A stretch of DNA of 53,672 nt from Alphaproteobacteria bacterium. GTDB taxonomy: Bacteria > Pseudomonadota > Alphaproteobacteria > Rhodobacterales > Rhodobacteraceae. Shown one piece after another: positions 42,773-52,917 of this stretch. The notes beneath the pieces were generated by a model. The model saw nothing but the letters and a program-made list of their open reading frames with translations. It did not search any database and was not told the DNA's origin. Position 1 is the first letter of the stretch, and each line of letters begins with the position of its first letter. The translations under genes were made by a program, and so were the position numbers. The stretch spans positions 1 through 53,672 of the forward strand of contig JAAAPD010000031.1 in the NCBI GenBank assembly GCA_009908505.1. The letters run 5' to 3'.

Positions 42773-44731
42773 TCAGGCCCGGTCGGCGGTGCGGCCCGGG
42801 CGGATATCGCGCAGGTCGAGCCGGCGTTGCTGGTCCTCGATGCGTGGCCGATCGGATGCGGGATAGGCCGACAGGGGCGGCGTGCCGCCATGCAGGGCCT
42901 GGAGCATGATGTCACGGGCGATGGGCGCCGCGGTCGCAGACCCTCCGCCGCCATGTTCCACCAAGATCGCAACCGCGTATTTCGGATTCTCGTAAGGGGC
43001 GAAGCCCACGTAGAGCGCATGGTCGCGCCGGTGCCAGGGCAGGTCCTCGTTGCGCCAGACGCCCTGGGCGCGTTCCTCGGCGGTGATGCGGCGGACCTGG
43101 CTGGTGCCGGTCTTGCCCGCCATCTGCATGCCCTCGGCCACGATCCGGGTGCGATAGGCGGTGCCGCGCCGGTGGTTCGAGGCATCGAACATCGAGGCAC
43201 GGATGCGGCGCAGGTGGTTTTCGTTCAGGCCCATATCCGCGCCCGCGCCCGAGGGTTGTTCGACCCCGTCGACCGACCGCACCAGCCGCGGCGAGATCGA
43301 CCGACCGGTCGCGATGCGGGCGGTCATCACGGCCAGTTGCAGCGGCGAGGCCAGAACGTAGCCCTGCCCGATCGAGGCATTGACCGTGTCGCCGATGCGC
43401 CAGTCCTCGCCGCGCTCGCGGCGTTTCCAGTCCTTGTCGGGCGCGATGCCCGCGGTGATCGCCGACATGGGCAGGTCGTGGCGTTCCCCCAGCCCCAGCC
43501 GCCGGGCCATGGCCGCGATCTTGTCGATGCCGACCCGCTGGCCAACGTCGTAATAGTAGACATCGCAGCTCTGCTTTAGGCTTTCGTGCAGGTTCATGTT
43601 GCCGTGGCCGCCACGCTTCCAGCAATGAAACCGCACGTCCGAGACATCCAGCTGGCCCAGGCACCGCACGGTTTCCTCGGGTTCCACCACGCCGTCTTCC
43701 AGCGCGGCCAGGGCCGTGACCATCTTGAAGGTCGAGCCGGGCGGATAGGCCCCCTGCACCGTTTTGGCTGCCAGCGGGCGGTGATGTTCGCGCGGGTCCT
43801 TGTCACGTTCGTTCAGCGCATCCCAGTCGGCCTGGGAAATCCCCCGCACGAACAGGTTGGGGTCGAAGGACGGCGCCGAGCCGATGGCGGCGATATCGCC
43901 CTGTTCCAGGTCGATCACCACCGCCGCGGCGCTTTCCTCGCCCAGCCGGGTCTGCACATAATTCTGCAATTGTGCATCGACGGTCAGTTGCAGGTCCGAG
44001 CCCGGCTCGCCCTCGGTGCGGCTGAGTTCGCGCATAACCCGGCCGGCGGCGTTCTTCTCGACCTCAAGCGTGCCGGCCTTGCCGCGCAATACCCGTTCCA
44101 GCTTGTTCTCGACCATGGTCTTGCCGATCTGGAAACGCGGGATGCGCAGCAAAGGATCCTGGTCGTCGATCCGGCTGAGGTCGTAGTCGCTGACCGGGCC
44201 GACATAGCCCACCACGTGCGCCATGTCGGTTTCCTGCGGATAAAGGCGGCTCACGCCCAGTTCGGCGGTGACGCCGGGCAGGGCGGGGGCGTTGACGACG
44301 ACGCGGCTCACGTCATCCCACGGCACGCGCTCGGCCACGGTGACCTTCATGTCGCCGCGCACCTCGTCCAGCTCTTCGCGGGTGCGGGCCATCTGGACCT
44401 CGGTGATCGGGATCAGCCGGGCCAGCTTGGCCAGCACGGCGTCGACATCGCCGGCATCCTCGCGGGTTATGGTGATGTTGTAGAACTGCTCGTTCTCGGC
44501 GAGGACCACGCCGTTGATGTCGTAGATCAGCCCGCGATCGGGGGGCAGAAGCTCGATGTCGATGCGGTTGCGTTCGGCCAGGCTGCGATATGTGTCGCCC
44601 TGATCGACCTGGAGCGACCGCATGCGCCAACCCAGAACCCCCACCAGGGCAAGCTGGCTACCGCCCAGCAACAGGGCCCGCCGCGAGATGCGGCGTGCGC
44701 TTGCTTCGGTTTCCTTCGGTCCGCGTTTCAT
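42773..44731 (-). CDS. mrdA: penicillin-binding protein 2
   Basis: A 652-residue class B transpeptidase. An N-terminal anchor (ALLLGGSQLALVGVLGW) precedes the dimerisation domain, and the transpeptidase domain contains the SxxK nucleophile motif in YPPGSTFKMVTAL, the SxN-like triad SCD, and KTG in AGKTGTSQV. It cross-links peptidoglycan in lateral wall growth together with RodA, MreC and MreB. The ATG at 44731 overlaps the mreD stop by four bases; the longer upstream frame is shadow of mreD. Confidence 0.96.
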   Translation of the reverse strand: MKRGPKETEASARRISRRALLLGGSQLALVGVLGWRMRSLQVDQGDTYRSLAERNRIDIELLPPDRGLIYDINGVVLAENEQFYNITITREDAGDVDAVLAKLARLIPITEVQMARTREELDEVRGDMKVTVAERVPWDDVSRVVVNAPALPGVTAELGVSRLYPQETDMAHVVGYVGPVSDYDLSRIDDQDPLLRIPRFQIGKTMVENKLERVLRGKAGTLEVEKNAAGRVMRELSRTEGEPGSDLQLTVDAQLQNYVQTRLGEESAAAVVIDLEQGDIAAIGSAPSFDPNLFVRGISQADWDALNERDKDPREHHRPLAAKTVQGAYPPGSTFKMVTALAALEDGVVEPEETVRCLGQLDVSDVRFHCWKRGGHGNMNLHESLKQSCDVYYYDVGQRVGIDKIAAMARRLGLGERHDLPMSAITAGIAPDKDWKRRERGEDWRIGDTVNASIGQGYVLASPLQLAVMTARIATGRSISPRLVRSVDGVEQPSGAGADMGLNENHLRRIRASMFDASNHRRGTAYRTRIVAEGMQMAGKTGTSQVRRITAEERAQGVWRNEDLPWHRRDHALYVGFAPYENPKYAVAILVEHGGGGSATAAPIARDIMLQALHGGTPPLSAYPASDRPRIEDQQRRLDLRDIRPGRTADRA

Positions 44732-45267
44732 AGCCGGTGTCCCAATGCGTCGACTTCCCCGTGGGCCGGGCGGCTGACGCCGAACAGAAGATGCGACAGC
44801 AGCGCGACCAAGGGGTAGGTCCCGATGGTAAGCATCATTTGCGTCAGAGTCAGCCCAAGCGGCGCCTGCGGCACCATCACAAGCGACAATGTGAACCGGT
44901 AGGCCAAGGTAATCGCGACGATTCCGACGGCGATGCCGAACCATTCGAGCGGAAACGGCACCACGCGGATCGACCGGGCGCGGGTCCGCAGCACCTCGGT
45001 CAGGATCAGGACCAGCGCGGTCCACAGCCCCGGGGGGCGGTGGAACAGCATGTCCGACAAAAGGAACACCGCCGCGATCAGCAGGGCGGGGACGTGATCG
45101 GGGCGTCGCGCGGCCCAGGCCAGGGTGATCAGCAGCACGAAATCCGGGCTGCCCCAGCGGCGAGGCATGGTTTCCATGGGCAGCAGATGCAGGAACATGA
45201 TCGTGCCGCACAGCACGAGGTAGAGCCCGCGGCCCAACCAGATGCGGCGACGCGACGCCTCAGCCAT
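44728..45267 (-). CDS. mreD: rod shape-determining protein MreD
   Basis: A 179-residue membrane protein with five or six helices (GLYLVLCGTIMFLHLLPM, FVLLITLAWAARRPDHVPALLIAAVFLLSDMLFHRPPGLWTALVLIL). MreD binds MreC in the elongasome. The start at 45267 overlaps the mreC end by eight bases (ATGGCTGA); an alternative ATG eight codons upstream would overlap further. Confidence 0.9.
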   Translation of the reverse strand: MAEASRRRIWLGRGLYLVLCGTIMFLHLLPMETMPRRWGSPDFVLLITLAWAARRPDHVPALLIAAVFLLSDMLFHRPPGLWTALVLILTEVLRTRARSIRVVPFPLEWFGIAVGIVAITLAYRFTLSLVMVPQAPLGLTLTQMMLTIGTYPLVALLSHLLFGVSRPAHGEVDALGHRL

Positions 45268-46210
45268 CTCCGGCCTCGGATGTCTGGCCACTCAGGGTGT
45301 CACCGTCGGGCAGTTCGGCGGGTTCGGGTTGCTCGGCGGGGTCGGGCGGGGTGACGGGGGCGATCAGGGCGCCGGTGGCGTCGATGCGTTCGGCCTGCTG
45401 GCTGCGCAGCACGCGCAGGAATTCCAGCCGCTCGAAATCCGCCGCCAGCCGCAGTCGAAAACGCCGGTCGGTGCCCAGCACCACCTGGCCCACCAGGATG
45501 TCCGCGGGGAACAATCCGCCATCGCCCGAGGTCACGACACGGTCGCCGGGGCGGATGCTGTCCGGGTCCTCGATGAAGTCCAGCGGCGGGTTGATCGTGT
45601 TGTCCCCGGCCAGGATCGCGCGCTGCCCCGAGGGTTTGATCGTGACCGGGATGCGGCTGGACGTGTCGGTCAGAAGCAGCACCCGGCTGCTGTTCTGGCC
45701 GACGCCGGAGATTCGCCCGGCCAACCCGATCCCGTCCATGGTGGGCCAGCCATCGAGAATACCGTCGCGCGCGCCCACGTTCAAAAGCACCGATTGCCGG
45801 AAGGGCGAGCCGCTATCGGCCAGCACCACGCCCGTGACCCAGGTCAATTCAGGGTCCAGCCGTACGTTGTTAAGGTCGCGCAGCACGGCGTTTTCCTGTT
45901 CCAGTTGCAAGGCGGCCTCGCGCCAGGCCTTCATGTCCTGCAATTCCCGGCGCAGGTCCCGGTTCTGTTCGGCAAGACGTTGATAGGACTGGAAATCCGA
46001 CACCAGGTTGGCCAGCCCCGTGACCGGCGCCATGGCCCATTCGAAGGATGGCACGACCCGGTCGATGATTTCGGCGCGGACCCGTTCCACGCGGGGGCTG
46101 TCGATGCGCCACAACAGGAAGACGCCCAGCATGAACAGCACCAGCACTCCGATCAGCAAACGCCGAACGGGGCTGACATAGTCCTCTGACTGGGCTCTGT
46201 CCCGTGCCAT
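45260..46210 (-). CDS. mreC: rod shape-determining protein MreC
   Basis: A 316-residue protein with an N-terminal membrane helix (about 17-36, LLIGVLVLFMLGVFLLWRI), a coiled coil (about 70-110, ENRDLRRELQDMKAWREAALQLEQENAVL), and the periplasmic beta domain (VVLADSGSPFRQSVLLNVGARDGILDGWP). A C-terminal Pro/Glu-rich tail ends it. It scaffolds PBP2 activity and lies 25 bases after mreB. Confidence 0.94.
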   Translation of the reverse strand: MARDRAQSEDYVSPVRRLLIGVLVLFMLGVFLLWRIDSPRVERVRAEIIDRVVPSFEWAMAPVTGLANLVSDFQSYQRLAEQNRDLRRELQDMKAWREAALQLEQENAVLRDLNNVRLDPELTWVTGVVLADSGSPFRQSVLLNVGARDGILDGWPTMDGIGLAGRISGVGQNSSRVLLLTDTSSRIPVTIKPSGQRAILAGDNTINPPLDFIEDPDSIRPGDRVVTSGDGGLFPADILVGQVVLGTDRRFRLRLAADFERLEFLRVLRSQQAERIDATGALIAPVTPPDPAEQPEPAELPDGDTLSGQTSEAGDG

Positions 46211-46235
46211 GGGGCGCTATCCCCCGGTTGGATGC

Positions 46236-47291
<1,056 letters not shown>

Positions 47292-47387
47292 TTAGCCAAA
47301 GGTCCGCGACTCCCCCTTGGATGCGGACTGCCCGTGCTTATAGGCCCCGCGCGGGGCAGGGAAAAGGGGGCTTGGCGGCAGGGGGCG

Positions 47388-47969
47388 TTATTCCGCCGTG
47401 ATTTCGTCGAAGAAGACGCTGCCCAGCGGGGCGCCCTGCGGGTCCAGCTGGATCGAGCCCAGCACGAGCCCAAGGTCGGGGGCATAGGATTTTTCGAAGG
47501 TCATCGGAGCCATGCCGTCAAGCTGCAAGACCTCGTTGACGCGCCAGACCGTGTAGCTGCATTCGCCGATCTCGGCCTTGCCCAGCCCGCTCAGCTGTGC
47601 GGTATAGGTGCCGGTATTGAGAACCTCGTCGCCGGTGCGCAGGGTCACGGCGCTGGACCAGCTGCGCGGTCCGGGCAACTGGTCGAGACCCGAAGTGTCC
47701 CGCGCGTAGTCGAGCGACAGCGTGCCACCGGCGCCCTCGCGGTGGGTCACGGTCAGGGCATGGGCATAACGGGTCGAGACCGCTTCGGGCAGACCATCGC
47801 GCGTCATGACCCGCGCCTCGGACAGGTCATCCTCGTCCCGGGTCATCACGACCGAGAAATACGGATCGACCCGGGTCAGGCGGATGCCGTCGTCAAGGTC
47901 CTCGGCCGTGGGGCAGTCCTGCGCGACTGCCCCGGTGGCGACCAGGGACAGGATGCAGGCGAGCCTCAT
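47388..47969 (-). CDS. secreted hypothetical protein downstream of leuA
   Basis: A 193-residue exported protein; signal peptide at residues 1-16 (ATGAVA-QDC). The mature part has several beta-strand-like segments (YFSVVMTRDEDDL, GGTLSLDYARD, ECSYTVWRVNEVLQLDG, LGLVLGSIQLDPQGAP). I do not recognise a named family. It overlaps the leuA stop by four bases and is thus co-expressed with leucine synthesis, though no link in function is evident. Confidence 0.82.
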   Translation of the reverse strand: MRLACILSLVATGAVAQDCPTAEDLDDGIRLTRVDPYFSVVMTRDEDDLSEARVMTRDGLPEAVSTRYAHALTVTHREGAGGTLSLDYARDTSGLDQLPGPRSWSSAVTLRTGDEVLNTGTYTAQLSGLGKAEIGECSYTVWRVNEVLQLDGMAPMTFEKSYAPDLGLVLGSIQLDPQGAPLGSVFFDEITAE

Positions 47970-49525
47970 TCGCCTGAATCCGTGTATCGGATTTCCTTGA
48001 CATCGGCCCCCGGGCCGGTCTTTTCCAGCCGCACGATCAGCCGGTTGAGCGCGTTGATATAGGCGCGGGCCGAGGCCACGACCGTGTCGGTATCCGCCGA
48101 GGACCCGGTGGCGATGCGCCCGTCCTCGGCCAGGCGGACCGAAACCGTGGCCTGGGCATCGGTGCCCTCGGTCACGGCATGCACCTGGTAGAGCTCCAGC
48201 CGCGCCTGGTTGGGATGGATCGCCCGCACCGCCTTGAAGGTCGCGTCAACCGGCCCGTCGCCGGTATCGGTGATCGTGTGGCGCGTGCCGTCCACCTCCA
48301 TGGTCAGAACCGCCTCGGCCGGGCCGCCGGTGCCACAGGTGACCTTGAGCTCGACCAGTTGCAGGTGGTCCTCGGCGCCTTCGTTGATGCGCACCAAGGC
48401 GATCAGGTCGTCGTCATAGACCTCTTTCTTGCGGTCGGCCAATTCCTTGAACCGCACGAAGATGTCCTTGATCTCGTTGTCGCCCAGGTCGAAGCCCAGC
48501 TCATCGAGCTTGGCGCGCATGGCGGCCCGGCCCGAATGCTTGCCCAGCGGCAGCGTCGAGGCGGCCAGGCCGATATCCTCTGGGCGCATGATCTCGAAAT
48601 TTTCGCGGTTTTTGAGCATCCCGTCCTGGTGGATGCCGCTTTCATGGGCAAAGGCGTTCTTGCCGACGATGGCCTTGTTGAACTGCACCGGAAAGCCCGA
48701 CACAGTGCTGACCCGGCGCGAGATGGCCATGATCCTGGTGGTGTCGACCCCGGTATGGAAGGGCATGATGTCGCTGCGCGTGCGCAAGGCCATCACGACC
48801 TCTTCCAGGGCGGTATTGCCGGCGCGTTCGCCCAGCCCGTTGATGGTGCATTCGATCTGGCGCGCGCCCCCTTCGACGGCGGCCAGCGCGTTGGCCGTGG
48901 CCATGCCAAGGTCATTGTGACAATGCGTGGCGAAGACCACGTCCTCGGCGCCGGGAACCTGGGCGATCAGGCGGCGGATCAGGTCGGCGCTTTCGCCCGG
49001 CGCGGTATAGCCCACGGTATCGGGGATGTTGATCGTCGTCGCCCCGGCCTTGATGGCGATCTCGATCACCCGGCACAGGTAGTCCCACTCGGTGCGGGTG
49101 GCATCCATGGGTGACCATTGCACGTTGTCGCACAGATTTCGGGCATGGGTGACGGTTTCATGGATCCGGTCGGCCATCTCGTCCTTGGTCAGGTCGGGGA
49201 TGGCCCGGTGCAGCGGCGAGGTGCCGATAAAGGTATGGATGCGCGGGGAATTGGCGCCTTTGACGGCTTCCCAGCAGCGATCGATATCCTTGAAATTGGC
49301 CCGGGCAAGACCGCAGATCGTGGCGTCCTGGCTGCGTTCCGCAATTTCCGAGACCGCCTTGAAATCCCCTTCTGACGCGATGGGAAAGCCGGCCTCGATG
49401 ATGTCCACGCCCATCTCGTCCAGCATCTCGGCGATTTCGAGCTTCTCATCATGGGTCATGGTCGCGCCGGGCGATTGCTCGCCGTCACGCAAGGTGGTGT
49501 CGAAGATCAACACGTGGTCTGTCAT
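47966..49525 (-). CDS. leuA: 2-isopropylmalate synthase
   Basis: A 519-residue LeuA. The catalytic TIM barrel opens IFDTTLRDGEQSPGATM; THCHNDLGMATANALAAVEGGARQIECTINGLGERAGN supplies metal ligands and the active site. The C-terminal allosteric domain (about 390-510) for leucine feedback is present. It makes 2-isopropylmalate from 2-oxoisovalerate and acetyl-CoA. An AAGGAAATACCAAA ribosome site precedes the ATG. Upstream lies a leucine-rich leader peptide with alternative stems, indicating transcript-level control by leucyl-tRNA. Confidence 0.97.
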   Translation of the reverse strand: MTDHVLIFDTTLRDGEQSPGATMTHDEKLEIAEMLDEMGVDIIEAGFPIASEGDFKAVSEIAERSQDATICGLARANFKDIDRCWEAVKGANSPRIHTFIGTSPLHRAIPDLTKDEMADRIHETVTHARNLCDNVQWSPMDATRTEWDYLCRVIEIAIKAGATTINIPDTVGYTAPGESADLIRRLIAQVPGAEDVVFATHCHNDLGMATANALAAVEGGARQIECTINGLGERAGNTALEEVVMALRTRSDIMPFHTGVDTTRIMAISRRVSTVSGFPVQFNKAIVGKNAFAHESGIHQDGMLKNRENFEIMRPEDIGLAASTLPLGKHSGRAAMRAKLDELGFDLGDNEIKDIFVRFKELADRKKEVYDDDLIALVRINEGAEDHLQLVELKVTCGTGGPAEAVLTMEVDGTRHTITDTGDGPVDATFKAVRAIHPNQARLELYQVHAVTEGTDAQATVSVRLAEDGRIATGSSADTDTVVASARAYINALNRLIVRLEKTGPGADVKEIRYTDSGE

Positions 49526-49555
49526 TTTGGTATTTCCTTGATTTCCTTAGCGTTT

Positions 49556-49607
49556 CTTTGGCGCGTCCTCCCCTCTGAGCGGTCGCGCCGAAAGGCACGC
49601 TCAGAGG
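49556..49607 (-). promoter_or_regulatory. interleaved attenuator stems in the leuA leader
   Basis: Two stems overlap and cannot form together except as a pseudoknot. Segment 1 CCTCTGAGCG (49598-49607, covering the leader stop) pairs perfectly with segment 3 CGCTCAGAGG (49572-49581). Segment 2 CTTTCGGCGCG (49584-49594) pairs with segment 4 CGCGCCAAAG (49556-49565) with one bulged C. No T-run follows either stem, so classic Rho-independent termination is not obvious. Confidence 0.72.
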
Positions 49608-49660
49608 CGGCTAAGGAGAAGCAGGCCGAGCAGGGCCGGGATATGTGCGATGCTCGTCAT
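49601..49660 (-). CDS. leucine-rich leader peptide of leuA
   Basis: A 19-codon ORF, MTSIAHIPALLGLLLLSRL, has seven leucines, four consecutive, directly before a self-complementary region. Its stop lies inside attenuator segment 1. Ribosomes stalled at the Leu run would uncover alternative pairing. A plausible promoter (TTTCCA 16 bases from TATAGT, 49669-49696) would start transcription only two or three bases before the ATG, so the leader may be translated almost leaderless, as reported for some alphaproteobacterial attenuators. Confidence 0.85.
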   Translation of the reverse strand: MTSIAHIPALLGLLLLSRL

Positions 49661-49668
49661 GGGATGGC

Positions 49669-49696
49669 ACTATACGCAGGCGATCCGGTTTGGAAA
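49669..49696 (-). promoter_or_regulatory. putative promoter of the leu leader
   Basis: Minus strand TTTCCA (49691-49696), 16 bases, TATAGT (49669-49674). Sits just after the histidine phosphatase gene end and just before the leader ATG at 49660. Confidence 0.55.
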
Positions 49697-49765
49697 GGGG
49701 GCGGCTGGAAAAATCTGGCCGCCTGCGGGGCGCCTCGTTTGGCAGGGGCGGTCCGGCGGTCAGAT

Positions 49766-50407
49766 TCAGCTTCGGCTGTCCGCACGGTCGGGCGGGTCGA
49801 GGTGGGGGATGGCGTTGAAGCTGGACAGGAAGGTTCCGGTGTCGAGCACGCGGAACCGGTGGATCGACGAATTGTAGATCGGCAGCAGAACCTGGGCCAG
49901 GCGCTCGGGGTCGAGATCGAGCGCCAGGCGCAGCGCCATGGCGATGACCCCGCCCGAAGTGACGCAGAGCACCCGGCGGCCCGGTTCGGCGGCCTCGTCC
50001 AGCACGGTCCGGATGCGGTCTTCGAAACTGGAGAAGGGTTCGGCGCCGGTGATCTCGGCCGCGTGCCAGGCGGCGAAGGTCTGCGGCACATGGGCCGCGA
50101 AATCCTGTTCCGAGGCCGGTTGCGGCAGCCCGTGGGTAATCTCGATATCACGGGCCAGCGCGAAGTAGTCGAGCTCGTTGAGCCGGTCGTCGGCCTTGTC
50201 GGCCCTGACGCCCATGCCGTCGGCGGTTTCGCGGTGGCGGCGCATGGTGCCGGTCAGGATGTAGTCGAACGGGGATTCGTGGGTCTGCATCCATCCGCCC
50301 AGCCACGCGGCCTGCCGGTGGCCAAGCGGCGAGAGGCGGTCATACTCCGCCTCGCTGGTCGCGCCGGTATTGGCCTGTCCGTGCCGCACCATGACGAGTT
50401 CGCCCAT
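49766..50407 (-). CDS. histidine phosphatase family protein
   Basis: A 213-residue phosphoglycerate-mutase-like protein beginning GELVMVRHGQAN with the catalytic RHG. It also has ITGAEPFSSFEDRIRTVLDEA and the second catalytic region CVTSGGVIAMALRLAL. The family covers phosphatases of sugars, nucleotides and proteins; the substrate cannot be read. The start at 50407 has a GGGGCGAAG upstream; the longer frame extends into the divergent SDR promoter. Divergent from the SDR gene by 94 bases. Confidence 0.87.
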   Translation of the reverse strand: MGELVMVRHGQANTGATSEAEYDRLSPLGHRQAAWLGGWMQTHESPFDYILTGTMRRHRETADGMGVRADKADDRLNELDYFALARDIEITHGLPQPASEQDFAAHVPQTFAAWHAAEITGAEPFSSFEDRIRTVLDEAAEPGRRVLCVTSGGVIAMALRLALDLDPERLAQVLLPIYNSSIHRFRVLDTGTFLSSFNAIPHLDPPDRADSRS

Positions 50408-50501
50408 CTTCGCCCCTTTCAGATCGTGGAGGGGATTGGGTGGCATGGGCGCTGGCCAGATACAACTGGAAAGGTCCCGGGGCCGCTCTAAACTTGCCCC
50501 C

Positions 50502-51161
50502 ATGAAACAAGCACTTGTCATAGGCGCCTCGGGCGGGATCGGCGCGGCGCTGGCCGCGGAACTGGAAACACGCGGTTACGCGGTCACGGGCCTGTCGCGG
50601 TCGGGCGATGGGCTGGAGGTGACCGATGCGGCCTCGGTCGAACGGCACCTCGGGGCGCTTGACGGCCCGTTCGAGGTGATCTTCGTCGCGATCGGCACCC
50701 TGGCAGCGAACGGTGCGCCCGAGAAATCCCTCGCGGCCATAGAAGCGGGGCAAATGGCGGATGTGCTTGCGGTCAATACCATTGGCCCGGCATTGGTCCT
50801 GGCCCATGTTGAACGGCTCTTGCCGCGCGCGGGGCGCTCGGCGGTCGGTGTTCTGTCGGCGCGGGTCGGGTCGATCGGCGACAACCGGATGGGCGGCTGG
50901 TATTCCTACCGCGCCTCCAAGGCCGCAGTGAACCAGGTGATCCACGGCGCGGCCATCGAGATCGGGCGCAAGCGCAAGGAGGCGGTGATCGCGGCGCTGC
51001 ATCCGGGCACGGTCGAAACCGCCTTCACGGCCGGGTACACCGGGCATCGCAAGGTGTCGGCGCAAGAGGCCGCGCGCAATCTGTGCGATGTCATGGTCGG
51101 GTTGGAGCCGTCGCAATCGGGCGGGTTTTACGACTATGCCGGCAAGGAGATTCCCTGGTGA
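50502..51161 (+). CDS. short-chain dehydrogenase/reductase
   Basis: A 219-residue SDR. The NAD(P) motif is GASGGIGAALAAELE, an NTIG-like segment sits at VNTIGPALV, and the catalytic YSYRASK Tyr-x3-Lys pair is at about 133-139, so it should be active. It resembles small SDRs of the C-factor/CsgA type. It overlaps the photolyase gene by four bases, implying co-translation; genes of this kind next to cryptochromes recur in marine bacteria as far as I recall. The substrate is unknown. Confidence 0.85.
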   Translation: MKQALVIGASGGIGAALAAELETRGYAVTGLSRSGDGLEVTDAASVERHLGALDGPFEVIFVAIGTLAANGAPEKSLAAIEAGQMADVLAVNTIGPALVLAHVERLLPRAGRSAVGVLSARVGSIGDNRMGGWYSYRASKAAVNQVIHGAAIEIGRKRKEAVIAALHPGTVETAFTAGYTGHRKVSAQEAARNLCDVMVGLEPSQSGGFYDYAGKEIPW

Positions 51162-52684
51162 CGCGGCTGGTCCTGATCCTGGGGGACCAGTTGAGCGAGG
51201 GGCTTTCGGCGCTGGCCGCAGCGGACAAGGCCCGCGACGTGGTTGTGATGGCGGAGGTCGCGGACGAGGCCGGTTACGTGCCGCATCACCCCAAGAAGAT
51301 CGCCTTCCTGTTCAGCGCCATGCGCAAATTCGCCGCGTGGCTGCGCGCGGCGGGGTGGGACGTGCGCTATGGTCGGCTGGATGGCCCGGAGACGGGCAAC
51401 AGCATCTGTGCCGAACTGCTGCGCCGCGCCGAGGAGGTGGGCGCGACCAAGGTTCTGGCGACGGAGCCGGGCGAATGGCGGCTGATCGAGGCACTCAAGG
51501 CCTGCCCGGTCCCCGTGACATTGCTGCCCGATGACCGGTTCCTGTGTTCCCACGCGGAATTCGCGACCTGGGCAAAGGGTCGCAAGGCCCTGCGGATGGA
51601 GTATTTCTATCGCGAGATGCGCAAGACAACAGGTCTTTTGATGGACGGGGAAGATCCGGCGGGCGGCCAGTGGAATTTCGACCACGACAACCGCAAGCCC
51701 GCGCCGGGGGCGGTGGATTTCAACGGGCCGATGCGGTTCGAACCGGACGCGGTGGTGCGCGAGGTCCTGGACCTTGTGCGCGACCTGTTCGACGGGAATT
51801 TCGGCGAGCTGGACGATTTCTGGTTCGCCACGGACCGTGCACAGGCCCGCCGGACGCTGTCCCATTGGGTCACGGGCGGCCTGCCGAATTTCGGTGACTA
51901 CCAGGACGCGATGCTGCGCGGCGAACGGTTCCTCTGGCATGGCGTGATCTCGATGTATCTCAACGCCGGTCTTCTGGGCCCGTTGGAGGTATGCGAGGCG
52001 GTCGAGCAGGCATGGCGCGACGGGTCGGCACCGCTCAACGCGGCCGAGGGGTTCATCCGGCAGGTCATCGGCTGGCGGGAATACGTTCGCGGGATCTATT
52101 TCCTTGAAGGGCCGGATTACGTGACCCGAAACGCGCTGGGCCATGACCGGGACCTGCCATGGATGTACTGGGGTGGTGAGACAAGGATGCGCTGCATGAA
52201 AGAGGCCGTGTCCCAAACCCGAGACGAGGCCTATGCCCACCACATCCAGCGCCTGATGGTGACGGGCAATTTCGCGCTGCTGGCGGGGGTCGCGCCGCGC
52301 CAGGTCCATGAATGGTACCTGGCGGTCTATGCCGATGCCTATGAATGGGTCGAGGCACCCAACACGATCGGGATGAGCCAGTTCGCCGATGGTGGCATCA
52401 TCGCGTCGAAACCCTACGTGTCGAGCGGCAACTACATCAACAAGATGTCGGATTACTGCAAGGGTTGCGCCTATTCCGTGACAAGTAAGACGGGAGAGGG
52501 GGCCTGCCCGTTCAACCTGCTCTACTGGCATTTCATGAACCGGCACCGCGGCCGCTTCGAGGGCAATCCACGCATGGCGCAGATGTATCGGACCTGGGAC
52601 CGCATGGATGCCGACAAGCGCGAAACGGTGCTGACCGAGGCGGGAGACTTACTTGCCAGGCTGGATGCCGGCGAGGTGGTCTAG
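51158..52684 (+). CDS. iron-sulfur cryptochrome/(6-4) photolyase (PhrB/CryB type)
   Basis: A 508-residue member of the FeS-BCP group, GTG start overlapping the SDR stop, with a GGCAAGGAGA ribosome site. The N-terminal alpha/beta antenna domain (LVLILGDQLSEG) and C-terminal helical FAD domain are complete. Four cysteines at 346, 434, 437 and 450 have exactly the spacing of the [4Fe-4S] ligands of Agrobacterium PhrB (350, 438, 441, 454). Relatives bind FAD and dimethyl-ribityllumazine and repair (6-4) photoproducts or, as in Rhodobacter CryB, act in light regulation. The motif SGNYINKMSDYCKGCAYS is typical. Confidence 0.93.
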   Translation: MTRLVLILGDQLSEGLSALAAADKARDVVVMAEVADEAGYVPHHPKKIAFLFSAMRKFAAWLRAAGWDVRYGRLDGPETGNSICAELLRRAEEVGATKVLATEPGEWRLIEALKACPVPVTLLPDDRFLCSHAEFATWAKGRKALRMEYFYREMRKTTGLLMDGEDPAGGQWNFDHDNRKPAPGAVDFNGPMRFEPDAVVREVLDLVRDLFDGNFGELDDFWFATDRAQARRTLSHWVTGGLPNFGDYQDAMLRGERFLWHGVISMYLNAGLLGPLEVCEAVEQAWRDGSAPLNAAEGFIRQVIGWREYVRGIYFLEGPDYVTRNALGHDRDLPWMYWGGETRMRCMKEAVSQTRDEAYAHHIQRLMVTGNFALLAGVAPRQVHEWYLAVYADAYEWVEAPNTIGMSQFADGGIIASKPYVSSGNYINKMSDYCKGCAYSVTSKTGEGACPFNLLYWHFMNRHRGRFEGNPRMAQMYRTWDRMDADKRETVLTEAGDLLARLDAGEVV

Positions 52685-52917
52685 GGCGTGAGCGGCCGGA
52701 TCAAGGTCGGTGCAGGATCTTGGGCTTCGCAATGGCGAATAAGGTGCAACGAAAGGCCGCTTTGAGCCCTTGGTGAACGATGCTGCGCTGGGAACGAATG
52801 TCGCGTAAGCGTCAGCGAAGGCACAGACATACCTAAGGCCGAACTTATATGCGAAATTCACAAAGATTCCACATATTCGCCACAACAGGCACTACTGGGA
52901 ATGACAAAACAGCGAAT
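52685..52917. other. intergenic stretch with degenerate repeat
   Basis: About 230 bases after the photolyase gene. A segment near 52740-52830 (GAAAGGCCGCTTTGAGCCC ... GGGAACGAATGT) resembles the GGCCGCTTnGnGCCC remnant also seen at 29386-29415 and at the right edge. Composition turns AT-rich towards the next gene. No RNA gene recognised. Confidence 0.45.
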
